Below are positions 40,613 through 48,822 of a DNA stretch of 64,000 nt, piece after piece; the first letter of the stretch is position 1, and each line of letters starts with the position of its first letter. This DNA is from Flavobacteriales bacterium. GTDB lineage: Bacteria; Bacteroidota; Bacteroidia; Flavobacteriales_F; PHOS-HE28. Where the stretch lies: contig JAMLHB010000001.1 of the NCBI GenBank assembly GCA_023957375.1, forward strand, positions 124,001 to 188,000. The letters run 5' to 3'. A program made the position numbers and the translations under genes. The notes below the pieces were generated by a model. That model saw only the letters and a list, made by a program, of their open reading frames with translations, was not told where the DNA came from and did not search any database.

Positions 40613-42022
40613 ATGGCCAACACGCCTTCCATCCCCAAGGGAACCCGCGATTTCTCGCCGGTGGAAATGCTCCGCCGCAAGTACATTTTCGGCACCATTG
40701 AAAAGGTGTTTCAGAAGTATGGTTTTCTTCCGTTGGAAACGCCCGCGATGGAGAACCTCAGCACCCTTACGGGCAAGTACGGCGAGGAGGGTGATCGCTT
40801 GATTTTCAAGGTGCTCAACAGCGGGGATGCATGGAAGGGCGTAAGTGAAGAAGTGAAGGAGCAATTGGCGAAAGGGGAGGAGGTACACCCTGGAAAACTG
40901 GCCGGCGAGCTTTCCGACAAAGCCCTGCGCTACGACCTCACCGTGCCCTTCGCCCGTTACGTGGTGCAGCACCGCAATGAGCTTGCCTTTCCCTTCAAGC
41001 GCTACCAGATCCAGCCCGTGTGGCGCGCCGACCGCCCGCAGAAAGGCCGCTACCGCGAGTTTTATCAATGCGATGCCGACGTGATCGGCAGCAAGAGCTT
41101 GCTGAACGAGGTGGAGTTGGTGGAGCTGACCGCTGAAGTATTTGCCGCGCTGGACCTGCAGGTGGTGATCAAGGTGAACAACCGCAAGGTGCTCAGCGGC
41201 ATCGCCGAGATCAGCGGCCAGCCGGAGAAAGTAGTGGACATGGTGACCGCCATCGACAAGCTGGACAAGATCGGGCGTGCCAAGGTGGAGGAGGAGATGC
41301 GCTCCAAGGGCATCACCGATGAGGCCATCACCCGCATCGCGCCACTTTTCGAACTGAAAGGCACCTGGGCCGAACAGCGTCCATTGTTGGAAAATTGGCT
41401 GGCTGATTCCGCTATCGCACAAGAGGGCTTGAAGAACCTGTCCATGGTGTTTAAAACAGCGGGAGATCGCTTCGTTCCTCGCGATGACGTTCACGGAAGG
41501 GCCACGCTGGAATTCGATCCCACCTTGGCCCGCGGCTTGGACTACTACACCGGCGCCATCTTCGAGGTGAAGGCCAACGAAGGCAGCCTGCAAAGCAGCA
41601 TCTGCGGTGGCGGGCGCTACGACGACCTCACCGGCATCTTCGGCCTCAAGGACATGAGCGGCGTGGGCATCAGCTTCGGCGCGGACCGCATCTATGACGT
41701 GTTGTTGGAACTCGGCAAATTCCCGGAGGAATTGGGTAGCAGCACCCGTGTGCTCTTCGCCAACTTCGGTGAGAACGAAGCCCTGCACTGCCTGAAGCTC
41801 CTGCGCCAAGTGCGCGAGGCGGCCATCGCCGCCGAGCTCTACCCCGATGCCGTGAAAATGGCCAAGCAATTCAAATACGCCGACGACAAGGGCATCCCTT
41901 TCGTGGCCATCATCGGCGAGAATGAAATGAAACAGGGCATCGTGACCGTGAAGGACATGAAGACGGGGGAGCAGAAGGCGGTGAAGGAAGGGGAATTGTT
42001 GACGCAACTTGGGCAAGGTTGA
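40613..42022 (+). CDS. hisS: Histidine--tRNA ligase
   Basis: This 469-residue class II aminoacyl-tRNA synthetase starts [19 protein letters not shown] (motif 1 region KGTRDF). Motif 2 is [20 protein letters not shown]. The histidine-binding [13 protein letters not shown] lies near residue 306, and [11 protein letters not shown] follows. A C-terminal anticodon-binding domain ends the protein. The start at 40613 fits the family. About 200 bases spanning its 3' end and downstream flank (41891-42090) are repeated at 46012-46212. Confidence 0.95.
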   Translation: MANTPSIPKGTRDFSPVEMLRRKYIFGTIEKVFQKYGFLPLETPAMENLSTLTGKYGEEGDRLIFKVLNSGDAWKGVSEEVKEQLAKGEEVHPGKLAGELSDKALRYDLTVPFARYVVQHRNELAFPFKRYQIQPVWRADRPQKGRYREFYQCDADVIGSKSLLNEVELVELTAEVFAALDLQVVIKVNNRKVLSGIAEISGQPEKVVDMVTAIDKLDKIGRAKVEEEMRSKGITDEAITRIAPLFELKGTWAEQRPLLENWLADSAIAQEGLKNLSMVFKTAGDRFVPRDDVHGRATLEFDPTLARGLDYYTGAIFEVKANEGSLQSSICGGGRYDDLTGIFGLKDMSGVGISFGADRIYDVLLELGKFPEELGSSTRVLFANFGENEALHCLKLLRQVREAAIAAELYPDAVKMAKQFKYADDKGIPFVAIIGENEMKQGIVTVKDMKTGEQKAVKEGELLTQLGQG

Positions 42023-42090
42023 AAGTTGGCGGTTGCCGGTTGCCAGGCTGCCGACCCATCATCAATGAACTGCTGGCAACTTGGATAGAT
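41891..42090 (+). repeat. Direct repeat, left copy (hisS 3' end and flank)
   Basis: This segment holds the last 44 codons of hisS plus about 68 bases of flank, including GAAAGTTG-CGGTTG and CTGGCAACTTGGA. It is matched base for base with scattered substitutions by 46012-46212 in the same orientation. Between the copies lie two T9SS cargo genes. Confidence 0.8.
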
Positions 42091-42315
42091 TGATCCTCGC
42101 GCAGGGTCTCGCCAACCTGAATCTCCGACCCATAGCGGACCCTGCGTCCAGATGGCATGACTTATCAACCATCCATGTTTTCCATATAAAATCCGTTACA
42201 TTCGTTCTATCATGAACGCGCAATTCCACAGGAACATCGTGCTTGGCTTACGCGTTTTACCAACCGGCGCCCTGAGGCACTCAAAAGACGGCCAGGCTTT
42301 GGGGGCCTCAGCCTT

Positions 42316-42371
42316 CAGGCCAACAGGCCAACAGGCCAACAGGCCAACAGGCCAACAGGCCAACAGGCCAC
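42316..42371. repeat. 8-bp tandem repeat (CAGGCCAA), seven units
   Basis: Six perfect units and a seventh ending CAC run without interruption. The unit length is not a multiple of three, so copy-number change would shift any reading frame across it. A 61-codon reading frame from an ATG at 42212 spans it, with TACATTCG (42197-42204) 7 bases upstream, but there is no other support for a protein. The rest of the gap 42091-42630 holds only a hairpin at 42426-42451. Confidence 0.85.
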
Positions 42372-42425
42372 ACAATTTTCAAAAGCCCACAAGGTAACAC
42401 GGCATGGTGTTGCCCCAACGATAAA

Positions 42426-42451
42426 GCCCCCGGTGCGCTAACACCGAGGGC
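42426..42451. terminator. Possible terminator hairpin
   Basis: GCCCCCGGTG and CACCGAGGGC pair with one mismatch around CGCTAA. On the minus strand it is followed by TTTAT, and on the plus strand by CTTGG, so it would work better on the minus strand, where no gene is evident upstream. Its role is uncertain. Confidence 0.35.
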
Positions 42452-42630
42452 CTTGGTCGCTCATGTCCCACCAACTCGCGAAAGAAGATGAACAAAAGCT
42501 GAGCAAAGGTACCGACCCCGCCCGGAACAAGCTGCGTGCCGGGCGGGGCGGTGAGCACCCGGTACTGCAAGCGGGCCGGAAGCGGGAGTTAAACTTCCAA
42601 GTGCCGAAGATGTGGCGAACAAGAATGGAG

Positions 42631-43635
42631 ATGAACAACATGCTCAACGCACTCCTTTCTTCCTTGACAAACACTACCGCCCGCGCCATCCCCTTGGCCG
42701 TGGCGGCAGCCCTCGCCGCGATGGCGACGGCACAGAACCTGGTGCCCAACCCCAGCTTTGAAGACACGGTGGATTGTAGCACCCCGACCCAATGCACCTT
42801 GCTGAAGGCCACCCAGTGGTATAATCCCACAATATCAACGCCGGACGTATGGGATGCGGATACCGCCCGCCTATGCGGGTACGATGTTCGTACTCAAGGA
42901 GTGGGCCAGATGCAGCCGCAGGATGGTGATCGGATGGCCGGTGGCTTTTTCTGGGATGGCCCTTCCAATGGACCTACTCGGGAATACATGCTTACACGCT
43001 TGACCGATGAGTTGGCCCCGGAAGCTGCCTACCAAGTATCACTTTGGTACGTGCGTAATGCTGCTTTCGGGTCGGCGGTGGACCATATCGGAGTATGGCT
43101 GGGGAATGACAGCATACATGAGCCCACATGGGGCCCCATGGATCTCATGCCCCAGGTCAGGTTGCGCGATCCCAACTCAGAATACCTCACCAACGGGACA
43201 CAATGGACACAACTGGTGGACACGTTCACGGCGATGGGGGGCGAACGTTGGCTGATCATCGGCAATTTCGACCCGCAAGATTCGATACAAGCCATCGTTG
43301 CAGACCCCGCTGCGCCATATTCCAACTGCTACTATTACATGGACCATGTAGCGGTGGAAGCCCTTCATGAAGCGGGCATCCAGGAATTTGTGCATGCTGC
43401 TGCTTATTGGGATGGCCGGAACCTGGTGCTGCATACGGAAGGTTTTTCCGGGACCGTGACGGTGGATGTCCTGGACGGATTGGGCCGTCACGTGTGCCAT
43501 TCCGAAGCAGGGCTCACCGAGGGGCAGGCCGCAATTCCGATGGATCAGTATCCATGCGGATTATATGTGGTCCGCATGCGCTGTGCGCAACGGGAGGCCG
43601 TGGTGAAATTCGTCAAGGGGGAAGGAGGGCAATGA
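42631..43635 (+). CDS. Secreted T9SS cargo protein
   Basis: This protein of about 334 residues has a signal peptide (IPLAVAAALAAMATAQ). A jelly-roll-like domain opens with NLVPNPSFEDTVDCSTPTQC, common at the start of Bacteroidota surface proteins, and contains YQVSLWYVRNAAFGSAVDHI. A sorting domain (GTVTVDVLDGLGRHV, YPCGLYVVRMRCAQREAV, ending VKFVKGEGGQ) closes it. Start codons at 42610, 42625 and 42631 are all possible; I chose the last as closest to the hydrophobic core. The next T9SS gene begins 18 bases after the stop, so the two form an operon. Confidence 0.75.
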   Translation: MNNMLNALLSSLTNTTARAIPLAVAAALAAMATAQNLVPNPSFEDTVDCSTPTQCTLLKATQWYNPTISTPDVWDADTARLCGYDVRTQGVGQMQPQDGDRMAGGFFWDGPSNGPTREYMLTRLTDELAPEAAYQVSLWYVRNAAFGSAVDHIGVWLGNDSIHEPTWGPMDLMPQVRLRDPNSEYLTNGTQWTQLVDTFTAMGGERWLIIGNFDPQDSIQAIVADPAAPYSNCYYYMDHVAVEALHEAGIQEFVHAAAYWDGRNLVLHTEGFSGTVTVDVLDGLGRHVCHSEAGLTEGQAAIPMDQYPCGLYVVRMRCAQREAVVKFVKGEGGQ

Positions 43636-43653
43636 GCACAAACCCCGAAGAAG

Positions 43654-45819
43654 ATGAGAAAGTACTTGATGCTGGTGGCATTCGCTGCCGCAGCGCTGAA
43701 TAGCAACGCACAGTTCTGGAATGACACCGGAAATCCGGGTGTCATTCCCGGAACGAATTTCCTTGGAAGCATCAACCCTGCGCCGTTGGACTTCCGCACA
43801 GCAAACCGGTTCAGGGCAAGGATCAATGAAGCGGTCACCTATCCCTCGCTGAACACCTTCACGAACATCCCAGCGGACGGCTTCACGCTGATCACCCCGG
43901 ACAACGGCTTCCTGGGCCAAGCGCCGCGAGGCCCCTTCAGCCGCTTGCACCTGGCGGAAAGAGGCACCACGGGAAATGCGGAGCAATGGGGCTACCGGCC
44001 TTGGCAACGTAATGGCATCACCTTCACCGGCAACACGGACCAAGGCTACATTGGCCAAAAGTACCGGGATGGGGATGACGGCAGTACGGACATGGTGATC
44101 CAATGGAGCGACAACCCCGGCAATTGGAAAGGGGACCGGTTGCGGTTCCTGTTCACCAGCAGCTATAACAGCACGGCCACTACCGGCATGAACTCCAGGG
44201 AAGGCCTTGAGGGCATGCGCCTTTACCCTGATGAGCGCGATTTCATCAACGTGGGCATCGGCGACTTCTTCGCGGGCGGCGATGACCCCACCGAACGGCT
44301 GGATGTGCGCACGGGCAGAGTACGCATCCGGCAATTGCCCAATGATCCCGAAGCCCCGGAGCTGCTGAAGTTCCTGGTGGTGGATGATACGCCGTCGCCC
44401 AGCGGTGAACGCGGCGTGGTGAAATGGCGCTATCTGCCTCCTTCGTCCACCACTTGCGATTGGGAACTGAATACCGGCGGACATTTGCTAACTACGGCTT
44501 GGCGTGTGCCGGGCACGAACGGCAACTGCCCGGATAGAAGGTGGTTGGTGGGTATCGGGAAACAGGTGCCGCAGTACAAATTGGATATCCGCCATTCCCA
44601 GTTGGACGGCCCGACCCTGGGCGGATTGCGCATGGAACTCAGGACCAATGGCGCGGGCTGGACCAATGGGATGTACAGCTATGTGATACCCGATCCCGGC
44701 AGTGGATCGGAACTGAAATACGCCAACGCGGTATGGGGAAGGGTGGACAATGCAGGGAAGGCGCAACCGGGCCCGCCCGATGACGAGCTCTCCCGCGGCA
44801 TATATGGATTGAGCAGTACCAGCCAGAACCTCTACCTGAAGGCCAGCCAGGGTGTGGCGGGGGCGGCATCTGCAACAAGTGGACATGTGACCTTTTTGTA
44901 TGGCGGCACATTCATGGGTTTGAACAATGGGGCTGACGTGGCACAGGCGTACGGCGTGAACGCCGAAGCGAAGAACGGGGCGGTGAATTACGGGGTAAGG
45001 GCGATGGCCTCGGGTGGTTTGATCAACTACGGCGTGTTCGGTTCCGCCACGGTGGATACGAACAGCTGGGCAGGATATTTCCAAGGGAAGGTGCGTGCCA
45101 CGAACTACATGATGGCGGCCCAGTACTACACTTATTCGGATGCCTCCATCAAGACCGGTGTGGGAAGCTTGCAGGATGTTGATGTGCTGGCCAAGCTCGA
45201 AGCATTGGTCCCAAGGCGATACCAATACAGCCCGGCGGCGCGGCAGCGCTTTGGCCTGCCCGCGGGTGAACAATTCGGCTTCGTTGCGCAGGAAGTGGAG
45301 GCCACGCTCCCTGAGTTGGTGGTGGCCTCCATCATGCCTGCTGAACTGGACTCCACCGGTGAGGTGGTTTATCCGGAAATGGACATCAAGGCGGTGAACT
45401 ACCAGGGCCTGATCCCCTTGCTGGTCGCTGGTTTCCAAGCACAACAGCAGCAGATCGCAGCCCTTCAGGCACAAGTGGCCCAATGCTGCGCCTCCAATCC
45501 GGGCATGGCACCGGAAGGCAGCGGCGGTGTGAAGAACACACCGGCAACCGGTGAACTGCGGGAGCAACACCTGCTCATCATCCCCAACCCGGTGGCGGAC
45601 CTTACCACGCTGGAGTACTACGTGCCGCAGGCCGGCAAGGTGAGCCTTTCCATAACCACCAGCGATGGCAAGCCCATGGGCACGTTGCGCGAGGAGCAGG
45701 CGGAGCCAGGCGCGTACACCTACCAATGGAACACCACCAAGCTGGCCAGCGGCACCTACTTCTGCACCTACCTGCTGGATGGTGCGGTGGTGGTGAAACG
45801 GGCCGTTAAGGTGCAGTGA
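43654..45819 (+). CDS. S74-chaperone (tail-fibre type) protein with T9SS domain
   Basis: This 721-residue secreted protein has a signal peptide (MRKYLMLVAFAAAALNSNA). A long beta-rich body with GGTFMGLNNGADVAQAYG and GVRAMASGGLINYGVFGS units resembles trimeric tail-fibre shafts. A peptidase S74/endosialidase chaperone domain lies at about 494-590 (SDASIKTGVGSLQDVD, QFGFVAQEVEATLPELV). A short coiled coil (AQQQQIAALQAQVAQ) follows, then a type A sorting domain (LLIIPNPVADLTTLEYYVP, ending VVKRAVKVQ). It is likely a trimeric surface fibre. It follows the other T9SS gene closely. Confidence 0.85.
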   Translation: MRKYLMLVAFAAAALNSNAQFWNDTGNPGVIPGTNFLGSINPAPLDFRTANRFRARINEAVTYPSLNTFTNIPADGFTLITPDNGFLGQAPRGPFSRLHLAERGTTGNAEQWGYRPWQRNGITFTGNTDQGYIGQKYRDGDDGSTDMVIQWSDNPGNWKGDRLRFLFTSSYNSTATTGMNSREGLEGMRLYPDERDFINVGIGDFFAGGDDPTERLDVRTGRVRIRQLPNDPEAPELLKFLVVDDTPSPSGERGVVKWRYLPPSSTTCDWELNTGGHLLTTAWRVPGTNGNCPDRRWLVGIGKQVPQYKLDIRHSQLDGPTLGGLRMELRTNGAGWTNGMYSYVIPDPGSGSELKYANAVWGRVDNAGKAQPGPPDDELSRGIYGLSSTSQNLYLKASQGVAGAASATSGHVTFLYGGTFMGLNNGADVAQAYGVNAEAKNGAVNYGVRAMASGGLINYGVFGSATVDTNSWAGYFQGKVRATNYMMAAQYYTYSDASIKTGVGSLQDVDVLAKLEALVPRRYQYSPAARQRFGLPAGEQFGFVAQEVEATLPELVVASIMPAELDSTGEVVYPEMDIKAVNYQGLIPLLVAGFQAQQQQIAALQAQVAQCCASNPGMAPEGSGGVKNTPATGELREQHLLIIPNPVADLTTLEYYVPQAGKVSLSITTSDGKPMGTLREEQAEPGAYTYQWNTTKLASGTYFCTYLLDGAVVVKRAVKVQ

Positions 45820-45833
45820 CCACGCCCGAAATT

Positions 45834-45868
45834 GAAGGGGCCTTTCCTAATGGGAGGGCCCTTTCGGT
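45834..45868 (+). terminator. Probable intrinsic terminator
   Basis: GAAGGGGCCTTTCC and GGGAGGGCCCTTTC pair imperfectly around TAAT and are followed by GGTTT. It lies 15 bases after the stop of the S74 gene. Confidence 0.5.
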
Positions 45869-46011
45869 TTCCCCGGTTTCGCGTGACTTGCCCTGGCGCC
45901 CAGTCCAGCCACTCAGCCACAGTGGCCTTACCTGTCCGCCATGGGCATGCGCTATGAATTGGCTGTGGACCTGCCAAAGGCACGAACGCAGGATGCGCGC
46001 GCCGGCCGGAC

Positions 46012-46143
46012 GGCACCCCCTTCGCCACCATCATCGGCGAGAACGAAATGAAGCAGGGCATCGTGACCGTGAAGGACATGAAGAGCGGGGAGCAGAAGGC
46101 GGTGAAGGAGGGGGAGCTATTGATGCTGCTGGGGCTAAGTTGA
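46012..46143 (+). pseudogene. Duplicated 3' end of hisS
   Basis: The reading frame gives [20 protein letters not shown] followed by [20 protein letters not shown] and a stop. This matches the last 44 residues of HisS with few changes. There is no start codon or upstream homology to hisS. Similarity continues past the stop to about 46212. It is the right copy of the direct repeat with 41891-42090. Confidence 0.85.
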
Positions 46144-46212
46144 AAGTTGTCGGTTGTCGGTTGCCAGGCTGCCGACCGACCATCAATGAACTTCTGGCAA
46201 CTTGGACAGATC

Positions 46213-46401
46213 ATGGCTATCAAGCAGATCAGGAACGAGGAGGAGCACCAACGCGCCATAGCGCGGCTGGAGCAGATCTTTGATGCTCGAAATGGATCCA
46301 AGGAAGGAGAAGAACTTGAAGCACTGGCCTCGCTTATTCTGGGATATGAGGATGCACAATACCCCGTCGATGTGCACGATCGTAATGCAGAGGGCCGATA
46401 G
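46213..46401 (+). pseudogene. Truncated HigA-like antitoxin
   Basis: The reading frame from ATG 46213 gives 62 residues. The first 50 (IKQIRNEEEHQRAIARLEQI and EGEELEALASLILGYEDAQY) resemble the N-terminal region of HigA-type antitoxins. The helix-turn-helix domain that should follow is missing, and the frame ends in unrelated sequence. No HigB toxin is next to it. It begins exactly where the hisS repeat ends. Confidence 0.55.
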
Positions 46402-46462
46402 GAAAGCCTACAGAGTATCCGTAAAGGCGGATCGTGATCCCCTCTCATTAAGCACATATACA

Positions 46463-46540
46463 ATGAGCCGTCCCATCGGCCTCGATCTCGCCGAACTCGA
46501 CCACATCCTTTCCACGCGCGATGTGGTCCCGTTGGGCTGA
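46463..46540 (+). pseudogene. Duplicated 5' fragment of hutH
   Basis: ATG at 46463 starts MSRPIGLDLAELDHILSTRD, then a stop after 25 residues. Complete HutH begins MKPHPIGTIGLELAELDHIL followed by STRS. The nucleotide stretch around CTCGCCGAACTCGACCACATC-like sequence is nearly identical in both. The fragment and hutH are in the same orientation and bracket the MntA-HepT pair. Confidence 0.75.
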
Positions 46541-46563
46541 ATGCCCGACTTGTGGGCACTCAC

Positions 46564-46571
46564 TACCTTCG
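46564..46571 (+). promoter_or_regulatory. -7 element TACCTTCG, near-leaderless layout
   Basis: This element ends 4 bases before the ATG of the antitoxin gene and follows the hutH fragment. It suggests that the toxin-antitoxin pair has its own promoter. Confidence 0.4.
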
Positions 46572-46575
46572 CTGC

Positions 46576-46890
46576 ATGCCAGTTGTAGAGAATAGAGCGC
46601 AACTCTTGCGGGTCCTTCAGGAAGGCGCAGCGTCCATTCGGGCCTTTGGTGTGCTGAAGTTGGGCGTTTTTGGCTCTTTTGCACGCGACACTCCGACACC
46701 ACAAAGTGATGTGGACCTGTTCGTGGAGTTCATCCCTGGGGAGAAGACGCTGAAGAACCTTTTGGGCCTTTCGCGGTTCCTGGAAGCCTTGTTGGGCCGG
46801 AAGGTGGAGCTGGTGACCCGCGGGGCACTCAATCCCTATACGGGCAAGTACATTCTTGAAGAGGTCCAGTATGTCTCCCTCGCTGCTTGA
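46576..46890 (+). CDS. mntA: MntA-like nucleotidyltransferase antitoxin
   Basis: This 104-residue minimal nucleotidyltransferase has the motif G33-S34 and D45-x-D47 in VFGSFARDTPTPQSDVDLFV. In type VII toxin-antitoxin systems such proteins attach AMP to a Tyr of the HEPN toxin and silence it. The ATG at 46576 gives MPVVENRAQL. It overlaps the toxin gene by 20 bases, so expression is coupled. The pair lies between a hutH fragment and complete hutH, an obvious insertion. Confidence 0.88.
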   Translation: MPVVENRAQLLRVLQEGAASIRAFGVLKLGVFGSFARDTPTPQSDVDLFVEFIPGEKTLKNLLGLSRFLEALLGRKVELVTRGALNPYTGKYILEEVQYVSLAA

Positions 46891-47215
46891 TTTTTTGCGC
46901 CACATTGCGCACGAGTGCGAGTACCTTATGCAACTGAAGGAAGGTCGCGGCCGGGCTGATCTGTTGGATGACCCCACAAATAGCCGGGCTATCGTGCGCA
47001 GTTTGGAGGTGATAGGCGAGGCTGTGAAAAAACTGCCATCGGAGGTCCGGTCCAAATACCCGCAGGTGGAATGGGCGGATATGGCGGGCATGCGGGATGT
47101 GTTGATTCATCATTACTTCGGCATTGATTTCGATATTGTTTGGGGTGTTCTCCAGAAGGAAATACCGGAACTTCATCATGAACTCCAAGGAATTATTGCT
47201 ACGGAAGGTGAATAA
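46871..47215 (+). CDS. hepT: HepT-like HEPN toxin (RNase)
   Basis: This 114-residue all-alpha HEPN-domain protein (DUF86 type) has the active-site motif RX4HXY: R75, H80 and Y82 in MRDVLIHHYFGID. The Tyr is the known AMP acceptor in HepT-MntA systems, and Arg/His form the RNase site. The ATG at 46871 lies inside the end of mntA. Family knowledge suggests a role in phage defence or stress response; not shown here. hutH follows after 92 bases. Confidence 0.88.
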   Translation: MSPSLLDFLRHIAHECEYLMQLKEGRGRADLLDDPTNSRAIVRSLEVIGEAVKKLPSEVRSKYPQVEWADMAGMRDVLIHHYFGIDFDIVWGVLQKEIPELHHELQGIIATEGE

Positions 47216-47307
47216 TGCCGCTGCCACGCATCCTGCGCCGAAGCTTTAGCGAAGGGGTAGGTAGATCACTTGTACCGTCGACCCATGGGGTCGACAAAAC
47301 CAATACC

Positions 47308-48822
47308 ATGAAACCCCATCCCATCGGCACCATCGGCCTCGAACTCGCCGAACTCGACCACATCTTGTCCACCCGCAGCCCCATTGCGCTGGGCAAGGAT
47401 GCTGTGGTGGCCATCAAGCGCAGCCATGCCTACCTGCGCGATCGCCTGAAGCAAAGCGATGCACCGATCTACGGCGTGAACACCGGTTTCGGTGCCTTGG
47501 CCGATACGAGCATCCCCAAGAACAAGCTCGCGCAGCTGCAGAAGAACTTGGTGATGAGCCACGCCTGCGGCACCGGTGATCCGGTGCCTGCGGAGATCGT
47601 CCGCGCCATGCTGGTGCTGAAGGTGCAGAACATGGCTTTCGGGCATAGCGCCGTGGCCTTGGCGACCGCGCAACGCTACGTGGACATGTACAATGCGGAC
47701 CTGCTGCCCGTGGTGTACGAGCGCGGATCGCTCGGGGCCTCCGGCGATCTGGCACCGCTTGCGCATTTGGCCCTTCCGCTGCTGGGCTTGGGCGAAGTGG
47801 TGTTGAAAGGAAAGCGCATGGCATCCGCAAAAGCGCTGAAGCAATTGGGCTGGGCGCCGATCGAGCTCGGCCCCAAGGAAGGTCTGGCCTTACTGAACGG
47901 CACGCAGTTCATGTGCGCGTATGCCGCGCTGCTCACGCTGAAAGCAAACCGCATTGCCCGCATGGCGGATGTGGTCGCGGCGCTTTCGCTCGATGCCTTT
48001 GATGGCCGCATGGAGCCCTTCCATCCCTCGGTGCATGCGGTGCGGCCCCATCCGGGGCAAGCAGCGGTGGCAGGCCATATCCGCGAACTGCTCAAGGGCA
48101 GCGCCATCGCCAAGCGTGTGAAGAAGCACGTGCAAGATCCGTATTCCTTCCGCTGCGTGCCGCAGGTGCATGGCGCCAGCCGCGATGCCATCGCCTACGT
48201 GCAGCGCGTGGTGGAGCGCGAGCTGGAATCCGTTACCGATAACCCGACCGTCTTTGATGACGAGGACCTGATCGTAAGCGCGGGCAACTTCCACGGACAG
48301 CCGCTCGCGCTGGCACTGGATTTCTTAGCCATCGCCTTAGCCGAGTTCGGCAGCATCAGCGAGCGGCGCACCTACAAACTGCTCAGCGGCCAGCGCGGCC
48401 TGCCCGCGTTCTTAGTGGCGCACCCCGGCCTGAACAGCGGATTCATGATCCCGCAGTATGCTTCGGCGGCTTTGGTGAGCGCCAACAAGCAGCGCTGCAT
48501 GCCCAACAGCGTGGACACCATCGATAGCAGCAACGGCCAGGAGGACCACGTGAGCATGGGGGCCGCCGCCGCGCTGAAGACCTGGGCCGTGGCCGAGGAC
48601 GTGGAACGAATCCTGGCCATCGAGCTGTTCACCGCCGCGCAGGCGTTGGATTTCCGCAGGCCGCTGAAATCTTCCAAGGCCATTGAAAGCCTTCATACCG
48701 CGTTGCGAAAACACGTGCCTTTCGTGGAGGAGGATGTGGTGATGCACGAGCTGATGGAAAAGGCGCTGGACGTCCTGCAATCATCCTTTCTTGCCTCAGG
48801 GTCCCCTTCGGGAGACCGCTGA
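47308..48822 (+). CDS. hutH: Histidine ammonia-lyase
   Basis: This 504-residue enzyme deaminates histidine to urocanate, the first step of histidine breakdown. The Ala144-Ser145-Gly146 triad that forms the MIO cofactor is present in GSLGASGDLAPL. Other motifs are YGVNTGFGALAD and SVDTIDSSNGQEDHVSMG. The ATG at 47308 gives MKPHPIGTIG. The last ten codons and the stop lie in the first hairpin of the array at 48794-49092, so the natural C-terminus may have been replaced. No other hut genes are in view. Confidence 0.93.
   Translation: MKPHPIGTIGLELAELDHILSTRSPIALGKDAVVAIKRSHAYLRDRLKQSDAPIYGVNTGFGALADTSIPKNKLAQLQKNLVMSHACGTGDPVPAEIVRAMLVLKVQNMAFGHSAVALATAQRYVDMYNADLLPVVYERGSLGASGDLAPLAHLALPLLGLGEVVLKGKRMASAKALKQLGWAPIELGPKEGLALLNGTQFMCAYAALLTLKANRIARMADVVAALSLDAFDGRMEPFHPSVHAVRPHPGQAAVAGHIRELLKGSAIAKRVKKHVQDPYSFRCVPQVHGASRDAIAYVQRVVERELESVTDNPTVFDDEDLIVSAGNFHGQPLALALDFLAIALAEFGSISERRTYKLLSGQRGLPAFLVAHPGLNSGFMIPQYASAALVSANKQRCMPNSVDTIDSSNGQEDHVSMGAAAALKTWAVAEDVERILAIELFTAAQALDFRRPLKSSKAIESLHTALRKHVPFVEEDVVMHELMEKALDVLQSSFLASGSPSGDR

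Noticed and set aside
42212-42397. A 61-codon gene spanning the 8-bp repeat
   Set aside because: There is a -7 type element before it, but half of the protein is the translated tandem repeat and no other coding evidence exists. It is kept only as a remark under the repeat.
46280-46540. An 86-codon reading frame running into the hutH fragment
   Set aside because: It joins out-of-frame antitoxin sequence to the hutH fragment; the two parts are better explained as separate relics.
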